NCBI GenBank assembly: GCA_013398295.1
Contig: VZSF01010416.1
Span: 704,098 to 768,097, forward strand
DNA length: 64,000 nucleotides
Direction: 5' to 3'
Source: Chionis minor
Taxonomy: Eukaryota > Chordata > Aves > Charadriiformes > Chionididae
Both the position numbers and the translations under genes were made by a program. Positions 36,201 to 45,293 of this stretch are shown here, piece after piece (within the stretch, counting starts at the first letter, position 1; the number at the start of each line of letters is the position of its first letter). Below the pieces are notes generated by a model. That model had not been told where the DNA came from. It searched no databases and worked only from the letters and a program-made list of their open reading frames with translations.

Positions 36201-39200
36201 GTGCGTAATGCATAAGCTGCGAGGAAGCCCTTGCTCCTCAGCTTTCTGTTCCCCAGGTCGCATAGTGTTAATGCTTCCTGAGGCACTGAGTGCTTCAAAT
36301 TGAGTGTGAGTTCCCATGCTGTGCCTAGAGCTGGGCAGACACCACAGCACATCATAACTGGAATAGAAAGAAAAGAAGAAGGGGAAGGAAATGAAATCAT
36401 ATTACAGAGCACTGCTGAGGAGGAATTAAATATATCTAATTGTGGCATCTACCCTGTTTCAGCAGAGCCAGCATCAATCTTGCAGGCAAACAAGATTAAT
36501 ATCTTTTGCAACATGGGCATTTAGGAAAATAACATTTTGTCCCAATGTGATCTCAATTACATTTAATAACTTGGAGTCAGGCACAACTTTCTTTTACTTA
36601 ACACATTAAAATGGTGCAGAGTTGGGAGGCTTTATATAATGAAACCCTTAAAGCAACTCTTCCCAGTCCCAAGTTTTAAAGCAGCTGTCAATATAAAAAA
36701 CCTGCCATCTACCTCCAAACAAAGGTTACTGGATAGATTTAAACCACCTGTTTTTTTCCTGTCTAACTGCATGAGGAAATAAGGGTGATGCCATCAGAGC
36801 GTTTTCTATCTGTTGCTTCCTCATAACTTGTAAAGCATTAACCAGTTCCATCAATGTTTGATTGAATGTTAGTGGTGTCAAAGATACCCAGCTCCTAAAG
36901 ATTAAATGAAAGCAGGTGCTCAGATAGAGGAAAGGGGGAGGGAAAGAGACTGTCTTTGTGTCTGCTTTGAGATAAAGTCTCAGCTTTTATTAGCTATCAG
37001 AGGATCCACATGGGAGAAAGAAATACTGGCAAGGAGGCACCATTAGTTCTGCTGCTTACGTTGTTCACTACTGCTCAGGGGTGGCCAGATGGTTGCCAGC
37101 AATTAATTACTGTGGTTTAATGAGTTCCCACTCATCATCTGACCTGTGATAACTAAACATGTGCAGTGCTCCCTGCCCACAGCAATAGCGAGATAAGATG
37201 CATGAACATAGCACTGGCAAATAGTGAATATCATACCAGCAGTTCAGGAAATGAAGAAACTGGCCACAGCACCCTTACGGGCTTTTTTAGTCTGACCTCA
37301 GAGGTATAAAAACATTTAAAGCATGTTTTAAGGGGGGGAGTTCAGGATGAAGATCTGCTGTAATAGCATCAGAGAAATAGAGGATATGATCATAAGAGAT
37401 TCCTTAGAGGAGATTTTCAGTAGAAATAGGTGAATTTATAGGTGCTGGACTTAAGGCACCTTAAGGGACATATTCTTCAAAGAACCAATGCTTAGAAAAG
37501 ATGGATTCAGGCTGGAAGCAGTCCAGGGAGGAAAGCCAAAGGGATAGTCAGGAGGGACAGGATTTTGTCTGAAACAGCTATGTGCAGTTATCCCAGAGGA
37601 ACAAAGGAGGAGGGGTGGTGGCCGGTCCCCCTCAGGGAGATCTGTAGAGCCAGGGAGGGAGGAGGACTTGCTAAGGGGCAGTGCTGGCCATGAAAAAACA
37701 TAGGGTGGGCTTTTGGGGGGAAGTTTTCTAAAGAGGGATGTTCAGGATAACCTTTCGGTAGGCTATGGACACTACATACTGCTGAGCTCAGGGCTTGATG
37801 TCTGTATAAGAGATTCTGTTGAAGGAAAATTAATAAGAATTAATGATATTGCCTGTGACAGTGAGAGGCTGGACACAGAGACTCAGATCAATCACCTGAT
37901 GATGGTGATGACCATCCATGTCCCACATACCCCCTTGCCCTCAGTATCTTCCCACCACAAGGAGAATGAGATGAGCTGCCAGGCAATTTGTGTCAGTAAG
38001 TGGTAGCTAATTCCCTCTTCCCATAGCTCATCGGGAATGCCAGAGTCTGTGTCCATTTGGTCTTAGCCTGATTTCCATTCAGTTTCTACTATTTATCCCC
38101 AGTTTCAACAGGAAAGCTCTGACCTTGTTCCTCAGAGAACAGCCAAAGTGAAGGCGTGGGTTTTAAGCTGAGGTAGGTGCCAACATTGCTGGGTTGCTGC
38201 CTGTCGGGCATCAACCTGAGTGGGCAGCATTAAACCCAACATTTTTCATTTTCCTTCACTCAGACTCACCCCAACTTTTGCCCTAGACATAAGTGCAGGT
38301 GTAGTTTCGGACCATCACTCCTGGTGGCATGGTTTCTCATGGTGTCACGCAAGCAGAGCTTGTCTCTTCTTCTCAAGTCAGTCTGTGGCTGTGCTGAGAT
38401 GGCTCAAGGACAGAAGGGTTTGGGGAAGGAAGGGCAGGAGGTAGAAATCAGGACGGATGTTCAGGCTCTAACCCTCTGGGTAGAAACAAGCACCTGAACT
38501 TTGTGTTTGGCCATTAGTGACCTTGGGTTGCTGGGTTTTGGCATGCAAGTGGGCAAACCTGTGGTGAAGAGCCTGTGTGTTCCCTATGATAGTGTCTGGG
38601 AGGGGGAGGCTGGTAGCGGGTGTCCCGGCTGAGGATATCTGAAGCTCTGGTGCTTTCCAGTCCCATATGTTGGTCAATTCACTTTAGGAGCCTCAGATAT
38701 TTCCCCTGCAAAAATTGCACGGGGCTAGTTCTGCTAGCTCTTATCTCTGCAGCGCTTTGAGATGTAATGATGAAGGACACCATATAAGAGCTAGGAATTA
38801 CACCATTTATTTTGTCAAGCAAAAGGAAAAGAAAAACAAGCCACCAAAGAAAAAGCCAAGGAATTATAGTGATAGATCATACTTCAGCAGATGTAAATCA
38901 GCATAGCTCCATTGCCTTCAAAGATCAGGAACAGCTGTTGAGCACAGTTATGCTGCTTTACGCCAGCTGAGGATCTACACTGGACAACTTTAAATATTGA
39001 ATCCCAGTGCTTTTCAGATAGCAAATGGGCAAAAGGAGAAAAGAGATTTGTATCTGAAGTTAAAGTGGTACAGCTAAAGTCCCTGGCTTTAAATGAATTA
39101 CAATCCAAGAACTGCAAGCTGTAGCATTTTCTCCTGCTGTTTTGGACACTCTCCCATGCCTGTGGTGATTGATGCTGTGCTGGAAAACAAGTATGCAAGG

Positions 39201-42200
39201 AATTTGTTTGGTATGCTCCAGAGTTCATATGTCTTCATTGTAGGTAGTCCGTATTGTGTCACGCCGTCCTTGAAAACCCTGCAAAAGAGCTTACAATTAA
39301 ATTTGAGACTGTGAAGCTGAAACACAACTGTCAGGTGCCAGATGGCATTTTGGAACAGAAGGATTTATTCTAGTTTACAAATAACAAAAGAAAAAACTTT
39401 GCTGAGTTCTTGCAAACTCCCTTCTCCAAGGAGAATGTGAGGGTGAAAAGGGAGAGGAACAGCCCACAAAGCACGAGTGCTACACTGGCAGGGCACCTCC
39501 CCAGGGGTCAGGGCTCACCTAGACAGGCTGATGGATTGGCGATTCCACCTGATGTACTTTGGGGTTGAGGATGTTTTCCTTGTGTCCTGACATCTGGAGT
39601 CAGTGGCTCGTTTAGGTGCATAGCCCAGGAGCAGCCTGGACTGAACCAACACTGCACGCCGAGGTGCTGCAACTGAAGCTCCCACAGCATCATCTGGCAC
39701 CACTTAGAGCAAAAGGCGCTCAGCTCCTGTGGGAACCAGGCACCCATAGAGGAGTAAACTGGGGAGACAGCACAGGGCTCCCTGAGCAGTGCTTGCACAT
39801 GGTTCTGCAGCGGGTAGAGAAGCTGCAGGGCTCCTTGGGACCCAACAAGGGCCTACCCCCTCCCCCAGCCCCTGCCCTTGGGCATGGTGGCCTCAGGTAG
39901 CATTTCCAAGGTCCAAGTCAATTATTCCAATGCAGCTTCCCTGTCAGCCGTTCTCCCTGTTTCTGCATTTCCTTGCTTTCTCCAGGCTTGCAAAACACAT
40001 GCCATCACCTGCCTCCCCTATCCCCATCCCTTTCTAAGTCTGTGCCAGTCCTGTGGTGGTCACCATGGCCACACAACGCTGCCCATCTGCCCCACCATGT
40101 GTCTTTCCGTTGATGGCAAAGAGGAGAAAGGGGGACCTCAAGGAATTCAGACAGCCAAAACCCATCACGTCAGATCTTGAAGCTGGAGTGTGGGTTTGAA
40201 GCTTCATCAAGGAAGCCTCTAGGGTGGTGGTTTGCTTTATTGAACGGGTTGGCCATGGTCAAAGCACCAGCTCCTGGATGGGTCAGGGGGATGACATGTG
40301 ATGAGATTACCTGTGTGTCTGTGCTGCTTTCAGCTGGGAATTGCTCCTGTCTGGCAGAGTCTGAGCCCCAGATAAACTCCAGCCCTTGCAGATTTTGCTG
40401 CAATGTGAAGCCAGTCATTCAGTGACACATAGAAAGAGGGAAAAGAAAAAAGTTTTGGAAATCCTTTAGTACCCTGAAACTTTGCTATGTTCCAGTGACA
40501 TTTCCTAAGTGATTAGGGGGTAAAAAAAAAAGAGAATCCTTGAGAAAGATGAGGATCATCAAATCAAAGCAATTTAGCACATCGTGACAAGAAAGATTAG
40601 CCCTGCCCAGTGCTCATCTTGGTTGAAAATGATTTAAATAAAGCTATAAATCTTCTGGAAATTATGCAACATTTTGTGTCAGCTGGAAACTCCTGCTTAG
40701 ATTTGTGCATGTAAAATTCAAAAATTAAACTCACGTTACTTTGTAAGTGACCCATTTGAGACGTTCATTTCCATACAGGCAGAGCAGGGAGGCAGCTGCT
40801 CATCAGGCAAATGTGTGACTTTGCCTGACCTGTTGTCACCACCGCAGCTTCACTGCCCTGGTCCCGTCCTGCAGCTCCTCTGCAGGGCAGCCAGTGGGCT
40901 GGAGCGGGAAGACAGCCTGTGGACCTGGGCTGCTGCGTTTAAGTGGGATTGATGAGCATGGTCCTTGCTGCCTGGCTTGGCCAGAGCACCCAGAGGTTAG
41001 AAAGTGCTGATGCCACCAAGCTGCTTGGTGTGCCATTGTCAGCCAAAGAACCAGAAGACCTGACTTAAATTCAAAGACCTGAGCCCCTGGGATGGTTAAT
41101 CTGACCCCACAGCTGCAAAAGGACTCCTGTGAGGTTTGCAGGATTAATGCCACCTGTACCCCAGGCAGAAGACTTTCAGACTTGTCTGTCATGGTTTTAG
41201 CTGGGTTGAAGTTAACTTTCTTGCTAGCAGCTGGTGTGGGGGCTACGTTTTGGATCTGGGATGAGAGGGGTGTTGATAGTGGAATGATGTTTTTGGTTGT
41301 TGCCAAGCAGTCAAGGCCTTTTCTGCTCATCACATCATCCCACCAGCGAGTAGGCTGGAAGCGCACAGGAAGTTGGGAGGGGACACGGCTGAGAAAGCTG
41401 ACCCTGATTGAGCAAAGGGATATTCCATATCATGAGATGTCATTCTCAGTGTGTGTGTGTGTGTGTGTCTGTCTGTGTGTGTTTTCAGGGTTATGGCATT
41501 TGTCTTCCCAAGTAATCATTATGTGTGATGATGGATCCCTGCTTTCCTGGAGATGACCTGCCTGCTGATGGGAAGCACTGAATTAATTCCTTGGTTTGCT
41601 TTGCTTGCATGTGTGGCTTTTGCTCTACCTATTAAGCTGTCTTTATCTCAACACATGACTTTTCTCACTTTTCTGATTCTCTTCCCCTATCCCAACTGTG
41701 GGGAGTGAGCGAGTGGCTTCACGGTCCTAGTTGCTGGCTGGGGTTAAACTGCGACACTTGCCGGAGGAAAAAAGTTTCAGACCTCCTGCTTTCATAAAGC
41801 AGAGCAGTTTGCAGCCACAGCAGCCTGTCCAGGACTGATCGTCTCTCGTGTCTTTTGATGGTTCTTTCACTGAAAGACTGCAGAGAGAGGCAATGCCTTG
41901 TACTGGCCCAAGAGAAAACTGGAATTGAAAAACAAAGACTAAAAAGCCAAACCAACAAACAAACAAAAAAGAGGAAAGATGTTTGGACAGGCAAGTCTTA
42001 CATGTGTGCCCATAGCTCATTTTTGTTTTACTTGTAACTATACCTGTTGGTCTAATGTGTGGTTTAATCCTCCCTGTGAATTGTGAATTGATATTCGCTG
42101 TCATGGCTCTGTCTGCCCACATATTTGCACTTTTTGAATACATACTTGCAGTCGCAGAGCAGAGACACAATACTGCTGCTTTTCCCACTAAGAGCCCTGA

Positions 42201-45200
42201 GATAAGCTCCTTCGGAAGTGCGGCTTGCTGCTTTGAATGTGAGATTGTCCCAGCTGTGGGGTTTAATTTTCACACGCGTTTTTCTTTTCTTAGAAAATGA
42301 CAACTGAGATGAGACAGAAGATCCTCTGGTCCCTCTTCATGTCCCAGAGAAGCTGCTGCTCAAATATCAATGTTCCCATGGCCACATAACTGCATCGTGC
42401 CCGCTATGGCCATATATCTGCATGCCAACATCCAACTGATCTTTCTTTGCTGAGGGTACAATTGCCATCTGTATCCAGGGAGGGTTATCTTGGCTTTTTT
42501 TTTTTTTTTTTTTTNNNNNNTTTTTTTTTTTTTTTTTTTTTTAATTGACTTTATTACCCTTCCCCGTTGGAGGGCTGCCGTTCTGGATGCAGATCATTAT
42601 TTCATGTCAATCAAATAAGCCTAGCAAATAGGACGCTGCTTCTTCAATGTCTACTAAAAGGTTATTCCTGGTAGAGACAGGGCTGGAACAGGTTAATTTT
42701 AAAAAAATGGAAGGAAATAAATTAGATTAATTCACACTTTTTCTCAGTTTTTCAGCTCCCAGTCTTTTTTTCCAGGGTGTGGGCACCTGTGCAGAAAGCA
42801 GCTGAGAGAAAGTAGGGGAACAACCATCGCCTCAGAACGGGTCTCTCAGCACCATCTTGGGCTTCTGCCTCCCAAAGGGGAAGGTGACTGGAGTGCCAGT
42901 TTGGGACTGGCAGGCAATAACCTGTTTGTTGTCTGTCCCGCTTTGCAGCTCGCTTCTCTGACGTGGTGGACAAGACACAGAAAAGCACCTGCCATTGACC
43001 TGAAAAATTACAAGAGTGAAGAAGCGCAGATCAATCCGGCCAACGGAGACAGTGACTTGGTCGAAAGCACAGATTTAGGCGATAAGGAGGAGACAGGTAG
43101 GGTGGGGGGCTGCGAACAAGCACACTCATGTGTGTGTGAGTGCACAGCCAAGATCTCATGCAAGTCCCTCTGAAGGTCATGAGAGGCTACCTGGTGCATT
43201 CACTGGAGTTGGGGCTTGTATTTACAGGTATACCAGTTTTCATGATGTGATAAAGGAAAGTGTTGCGATTCTTGGTCCTCTCAACATATCTTCTAGCATT
43301 TACCTTCATGTCACAATCCTCAGAAAGCCAGGGGTGGCTCAGAAAAGCTGCCATTCCTGAAAAACAAAGAAAAATCACCATTCAGTCAAATGTTTTTCCT
43401 TCCCCTCCCTAGAACAAGTTGTTTACTCGGGCAAACAACCCCAGTCCAGCTCTGCCCAAGTCACAGAGCTATTTTAGCACTTCAGGTCTGGACAACTAAT
43501 GGTGTGCTCGACCCCTTAGATGGGAGTCAATGGCCACTTAGAAACATCCCTTGGGAGGCCTGCACTGCTGGGACACCGCTCCTCGCCCCGTTGACACTGG
43601 GTCTTTGTGCCATGACACTGGATCTATTTGTCTGTCTCACCAAGATGCTCTTGAGGAGCTCCGTGGCACTGCTGCAGCCATAACCAAAGCAGCAGCTACT
43701 GCTAGTGCTATGAAAGTCATGACAGGCTCTGTAATTTCAACTTTCAGCACATAAAAGTAGCATCCCTTCCTGTCCTCATCGTTGCTCGGAGATAAAACCC
43801 TTGTGTATGTGCTAGAGATGCCTCCTCTCTACCTCCGTGTGGGCTTTGCTGGCCAAACTCACTCAGTGATGCTGTTACATTCTGTATCAAAATAGCATCA
43901 TGGTCTGAACGGACCACGAGACACTGGGAGCAGATGTCTGCCTTTTATAGATGTCCCAGGACAAATCTACAAGCCACAGTTTTCTCATTTACATTATGTC
44001 AATAGCATCTTTCATCTTCTCTTAGGATATAAGCCGTAGTTAAATCTCAGACCCAAATTTCTTAAATAGCTCTGTGTCCTCCAAAGGGTATTTAATAGAA
44101 GGAAAGCAAAGAGTCAAATGAACTTAAAGAGCTGTCAGGAGACAGAACAGTAGCAGGAGATGCTACATAGGCAAGTTCTTTTCAGACCGGACAGAGGTTT
44201 ATTCTGCAAATCCATTACAAAATTGCAGGTTTTTGATTTTGAGCTTAACCTGCCAAGGTTACAGAACAGAAATCACAGAAGAAAGACACATGCACAAGAT
44301 TTCTTCACTCCTTACTTTCGGTGGTCAGTCCAAAGGACACTGGTACCAATTACAGCCAAGCTAAACAGAAAGGAACAACCAAAGAAATCTCTTAATATTT
44401 TTTTCCCAATAGACTAAGTTTGGGTTTAAGTTGAATGCAGCCATCCAGCATTATTTATTATTTCTTATTTCTTATCAATTTCTAGCTCACTTAACTAGCT
44501 CAGATTTTTATAAACAAATGTCATGGTATTTTGATAATTAGTAATGATGGGAAAGGAAATGTGAAACACAGCACTTGACAGTTTAATGAGTTGTGGTTTT
44601 TTTTTCTGGTAACACCTTTTTCAAGGCCTTATGACATTCTGCATTTCAAAAAAAGGTTATATATAGAAAGAACAGCCAGTGAAACACACAGCGCAGGGCT
44701 GACAATTAAAACACATAGTTAACCTGGCATCTCACATGTAATAAATAAGCCAGTATATCTCTAAATGGGCCATCATGCTGTCAAGAATTTGTGGAATTGG
44801 AGGGAAGCTGGCTCGGGGAGGAGGAGGAAGAGATCTGTTAATTAACTAATGAACCATTGGCGTTGCAATCAACCAACTGTAATCAGTCTGTGCTGTTCAT
44901 GGTTGAGGCAGAGCTTTCTCTTTTCCCTTCCCTTTCCATCTCACAATATCATCTTGCATCTCCCATCCAAGATGGATCTCATGCCCCACTCCAGGTTGGT
45001 CAATGCACCTCCAAAGCAATGGAAGGAGGAAGGGAAGAGTCCCAGGTAGATGATAACACCCATTTTGTTGTCTGTCTCTCACAGCAGCCAAACCTCCCTG
45101 CTGGAAAATGCTGTACTTCTGGTTCTGCGGTCTGTCCACTGGCCCCACACCCACCGTGTCCCAGGAGGAGAGAGCTGCCCTGGAGCAGAGACTCACCAGC

Positions 45201-45293
45201 ATCGAGGAAAAGCCCCTGTGGAAGACTGTTTGCAATGTTAATGCTATTCTCCTGCTGACCATTAATGTTTTTCTGTGGGCATATTTCGGCTGA
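21085..45293 (+). CDS. SLC5A9: SLC5A9, sodium/glucose cotransporter 4 (SGLT4), complete in 14 exons
   Basis: SGLT4 couples Na+ entry to uptake of sugars (mannose, glucose, fructose in the human protein) across the plasma membrane. Joined exons: 21085-21213, 22657-22728, 25238-25342, 27157-27321, 29902-30007, 30577-30657, 31438-31643, 32482-32617, 33557-33664, 33845-33995, 35178-35346, 35886-36101, 42949-43096, 45085-45293. All introns are GT-AG and the joined frame is open for 666 codons (recalled human length 681). The solute:sodium symporter fold covers most of the protein, with a final hydrophobic helix at about 645-665 ending WAYFG. N76, E100, W284, K314 and Q450 match SGLT1 sugar-site positions N78, E102, W291, K321 and Q457 by recall. 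L81 and C283 replace SGLT1 H83 and Y290, as in human SGLT4, which separates it from SLC5A1 and SLC5A2. N245-T-T is a glycosylation sequon at the place used in SGLT1. The gene is convergent with SPATA6. Confidence 0.96.
21214..22656 (+). other. SLC5A9: SLC5A9 intron 1
   Basis: 1443 bp, GTGAGT...CTAG. No repeat family or additional exon recognised. Confidence 0.9.
22657..22728 (+). CDS. SLC5A9: SLC5A9 coding exon 2 (residues 44-67)
   Basis: 72 bp, preceded by a pyrimidine-rich tract and TTCTAG, followed by GTGAGT; phase 0 on both sides. It encodes the [18 protein letters not shown] loop and the start of the next helix (SMTWWP), almost identical to human SGLT4. The 72-bp size matches exon 2 of other SGLT genes as I recall them. 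Confidence 0.95.
22729..25237 (+). other. SLC5A9: SLC5A9 intron 2
   Basis: 2509 bp. It contains a C-rich run near 23670-23683, directly followed by T- and A-homopolymers near 23692-23716 that make a short A/T hairpin-prone block, and another T-run near 24001-24014. No transposon recognised. Confidence 0.9.
25238..25342 (+). CDS. SLC5A9: SLC5A9 coding exon 3 (residues 68-102)
   Basis: 105 bp, acceptor TTTCAG, donor AAC|GTAAGA, phase 0. It carries the unwound helix of the SSF fold ([16 protein letters not shown]), which includes part of the Na+ and sugar sites: N76 and E100 are present. L81 stands where SGLT1 has histidine 83. Confidence 0.96.
25343..27156 (+). other. SLC5A9: SLC5A9 intron 3
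   Basis: 1814 bp. Mostly unique sequence with a possible degraded CR1 end near 26255-26325. A 143-codon frame at 26513-26944 is not recognisable and lacks splice context. Confidence 0.9.
26255..26325 (-). mobile_element. Possible degraded CR1 3' end
   Basis: A 'gattggaaaggaaccttagatat' stretch followed by 'ccattattcccaccttttgccatg' resembles the complementary CR1 3' terminus seen intact at 63762, but with many differences and no clear boundary. This is a weak resemblance by eye. Confidence 0.3.
27157..27321 (+). CDS. SLC5A9: SLC5A9 coding exon 4 (residues 103-157)
   Basis: 165 bp, acceptor GAACAG, donor TCC|GTATGT, phase 0. Two hydrophobic segments flank the conserved cytoplasmic loop [14 protein letters not shown], a hallmark of the SLC5 family. 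Confidence 0.96.
27322..29901 (+). other. SLC5A9: SLC5A9 intron 4
   Basis: 2580 bp, GTATGT...CCAG with a T-rich tract before the acceptor. Nothing else identified. Confidence 0.9.
29902..30007 (+). CDS. SLC5A9: SLC5A9 coding exon 5 (residues 158-193, last codon split)
   Basis: 106 bp, acceptor after a T-rich tract (TTCCAG), donor CTG|GTAAAT. It ends in phase 1 within a glycine codon completed by exon 6. It encodes [11 protein letters not shown] and the following helix ending AVYTIAG. Confidence 0.96.
30008..30576 (+). other. SLC5A9: SLC5A9 intron 5
   Basis: 569 bp, no feature recognised. Confidence 0.9.
30577..30657 (+). CDS. SLC5A9: SLC5A9 coding exon 6 (residues 193-220)
   Basis: 81 bp, acceptor TGACAG, donor ATAG|GTAAGG, phase 1 to phase 1. 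It encodes [14 protein letters not shown] and a helix ([11 protein letters not shown]). The YTDALQT loop is strongly conserved in SGLTs. Confidence 0.96.
30658..31437 (+). other. SLC5A9: SLC5A9 intron 6
   Basis: 780 bp, AT-rich, no feature recognised. Confidence 0.9.
31438..31643 (+). CDS. SLC5A9: SLC5A9 coding exon 7 (residues 220-288)
   Basis: 206 bp, acceptor TTTCAG, donor CAG|GTAAAG, phase 1 in and phase 0 out. It encodes the extracellular loop with the N245-T-T sequon and the [18 protein letters not shown] signature, then a helix ending WCWCTDQ. C283 and W284 align with SGLT1 Y290 and W291. Confidence 0.96.
31644..32481 (+). other. SLC5A9: SLC5A9 intron 7
   Basis: 838 bp. It contains a perfect 32-bp tandem duplication near its 3' end (32303-32366). 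Confidence 0.9.
32303..32366 (+). repeat. Perfect 32-bp tandem duplication
   Basis: Two identical adjacent 32-bp units (32303-32334 and 32335-32366), beginning GGGAAAGTTGCTATTGG and ending AACACCCT. They lie 116 bp before exon 8. Perfect identity points to a recent duplication. Confidence 0.95.
32482..32617 (+). CDS. SLC5A9: SLC5A9 coding exon 8 (residues 289-334)
   Basis: 136 bp, acceptor TTGCAG, donor CCAG|GTAAGA, phase 0 in and phase 1 out. It encodes [12 protein letters not shown]314 within GGYLK (aligned with SGLT1 K321), and the helix [16 protein letters not shown]. Confidence 0.96.
32618..33556 (+). other. SLC5A9: SLC5A9 intron 8
   Basis: 939 bp. It includes a short degenerate 15-bp repeat carrying four TAATCC motifs (32669-32710). 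No transposon recognised. Confidence 0.9.
32662..32712 (+). repeat. 15-bp degenerate repeat with four TAATCC motifs
   Basis: TAATCC occurs at 32669, 32684, 32699 and 32705. The first three copies are spaced exactly 15 bp apart and two are followed by TAGG. TAATCC is the known core site of K50 homeodomain factors (OTX, CRX, PITX). Whether this is regulatory or just a small tandem repeat cannot be told from sequence. Confidence 0.7.
33557..33664 (+). CDS. SLC5A9: SLC5A9 coding exon 9 (residues 334-370)
   Basis: 108 bp, acceptor GCACAG, donor GATG|GTGAGA, phase 1 to phase 1. A cysteine-rich extracellular loop (five cysteines in about 20 residues: C-VDPDI-C, R-V-C-G, G-C-S) leads into NIAYPKLV. 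The cysteines match those of other SGLTs and probably form disulfides. Confidence 0.96.
33665..33844 (+). other. SLC5A9: SLC5A9 intron 9
   Basis: 180 bp, the shortest intron of the gene, with a strong T/C tract before the acceptor. Confidence 0.92.
33845..33995 (+). CDS. SLC5A9: SLC5A9 coding exon 10 (residues 370-420)
   Basis: 151 bp, acceptor CCCCAG after a T/C-rich tract; it ends ...GTT GGC AG|GTCCTT. It encodes GLRGLMIAV and the Na+-site helix [15 protein letters not shown], then the cytoplasmic [14 protein letters not shown]. The split codon AG|A with exon 11 gives the expected arginine of VGRVF. The donor GTCCTT is poor at +3 to +5. Confidence 0.93.
33996..35177 (+). other. SLC5A9: SLC5A9 intron 10 (weak donor)
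   Basis: 1182 bp. It starts GTCCTTAC, unlike the GTRAGT-type donors of the other introns, and ends TACCCTTATCTTCCAG. The reading frame and homology require this junction. Confidence 0.88.
35178..35346 (+). CDS. SLC5A9: SLC5A9 coding exon 11 (residues 420-476)
   Basis: 169 bp, acceptor TTCCAG, donor CCT|GTAAGT, phase 2 in and phase 0 out. It encodes a helix ([14 protein letters not shown]), the loop with Q450 in [11 protein letters not shown] (aligned with SGLT1 Q457, a sugar contact) and the next helix ending FCKRINEP. Confidence 0.96.
35347..35885 (+). other. SLC5A9: SLC5A9 intron 11
   Basis: 539 bp, no feature recognised. Confidence 0.9.
35886..36101 (+). CDS. SLC5A9: SLC5A9 coding exon 12 (residues 477-548)
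   Basis: 216 bp, acceptor TCTCAG, donor AAG|GTGAGT, phase 0 on both sides. Two helices ([14 protein letters not shown] and [15 protein letters not shown]) flank an extracellular loop with [14 protein letters not shown]. It ends TPPIPEEK, the usual start of the long cytoplasmic tail. Confidence 0.96.
41187..41756 (+). mobile_element. Solo LTR of an avian endogenous retrovirus
   Basis: 570 bp bounded by TGTCATGG and GCGACA, in the sense orientation of SLC5A9. By recall it matches a widespread avian ERV LTR family whose ends read TGTCATGGTTTTAGCTGGG and GGCTGGGGTTAAAC..CGACA. The flanks CTTGTC (41181-41186) and CTTGCC (41757-41762) form a 6-bp target duplication with one mismatch. No internal viral genes are adjacent, so it is a solo LTR left by recombination. 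A TG-rich microsatellite (about 41450-41481) sits where the family normally has its TATA box. Confidence 0.85.
41450..41481 (+). repeat. (TG)n/(TCTG) microsatellite inside the LTR
   Basis: Ten or so GT dinucleotides, a TCTGTC interruption and four more GT units, immediately after CATTCTCAG of the LTR. Confidence 0.9.
42495..42542 (+). other. Poly-T tract with assembly gap
   Basis: Twenty T, six n (42515-42520), then 22 T. The true length is unknown. Directly after it on the + strand lies TTTATT (42550-42555), so on the - strand an AATAAA precedes a poly(A) run by 7 nt. Confidence 0.95.
42949..43096 (+). CDS. SLC5A9: SLC5A9 coding exon 13 (residues 549-598)
   Basis: 148 bp, acceptor TTGCAG, donor ACAG|GTAGGG, phase 0 in and phase 1 out. 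It encodes LTWWTR and then a polar, acidic cytoplasmic segment, the least conserved part of SGLT proteins. It sits after the 6.8-kb intron 12. Confidence 0.93.
43097..45084 (+). other. SLC5A9: SLC5A9 intron 13
   Basis: 1988 bp, GTAGGG...CACAG. AT-rich in the second half; no repeat family recognised. Confidence 0.9.
45085..45293 (+). CDS. SLC5A9: SLC5A9 coding exon 14 and stop (residues 598-666)
   Basis: 209 bp including TGA. It encodes FWFCGLS, the conserved [20 protein letters not shown] segment and a final membrane helix ending NVFLWAYFG. The acceptor is a tandem CAGCAG, so use of the second AG would remove one alanine. The first AG was chosen here; both keep the frame. Confidence 0.95.

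Larger units (their letters stand above)
36102..42948 (+). other. SLC5A9: SLC5A9 intron 12
   Basis: 6847 bp, by far the longest intron. It holds a 570-bp solo LTR (41187-41756) and a poly-T tract interrupted by an assembly gap (42495-42542). The rest shows no recognised repeat or exon. Confidence 0.92.

Noticed and set aside
40836..41366. 176-codon minus-strand frame in intron 12
   Set aside because: It overlaps the LTR start and is antisense to it; no domain recognised.
41450..41481. GT repeat considered as an independent intronic microsatellite
   Set aside because: It lies within the LTR, so it was treated as an internal change of that element.
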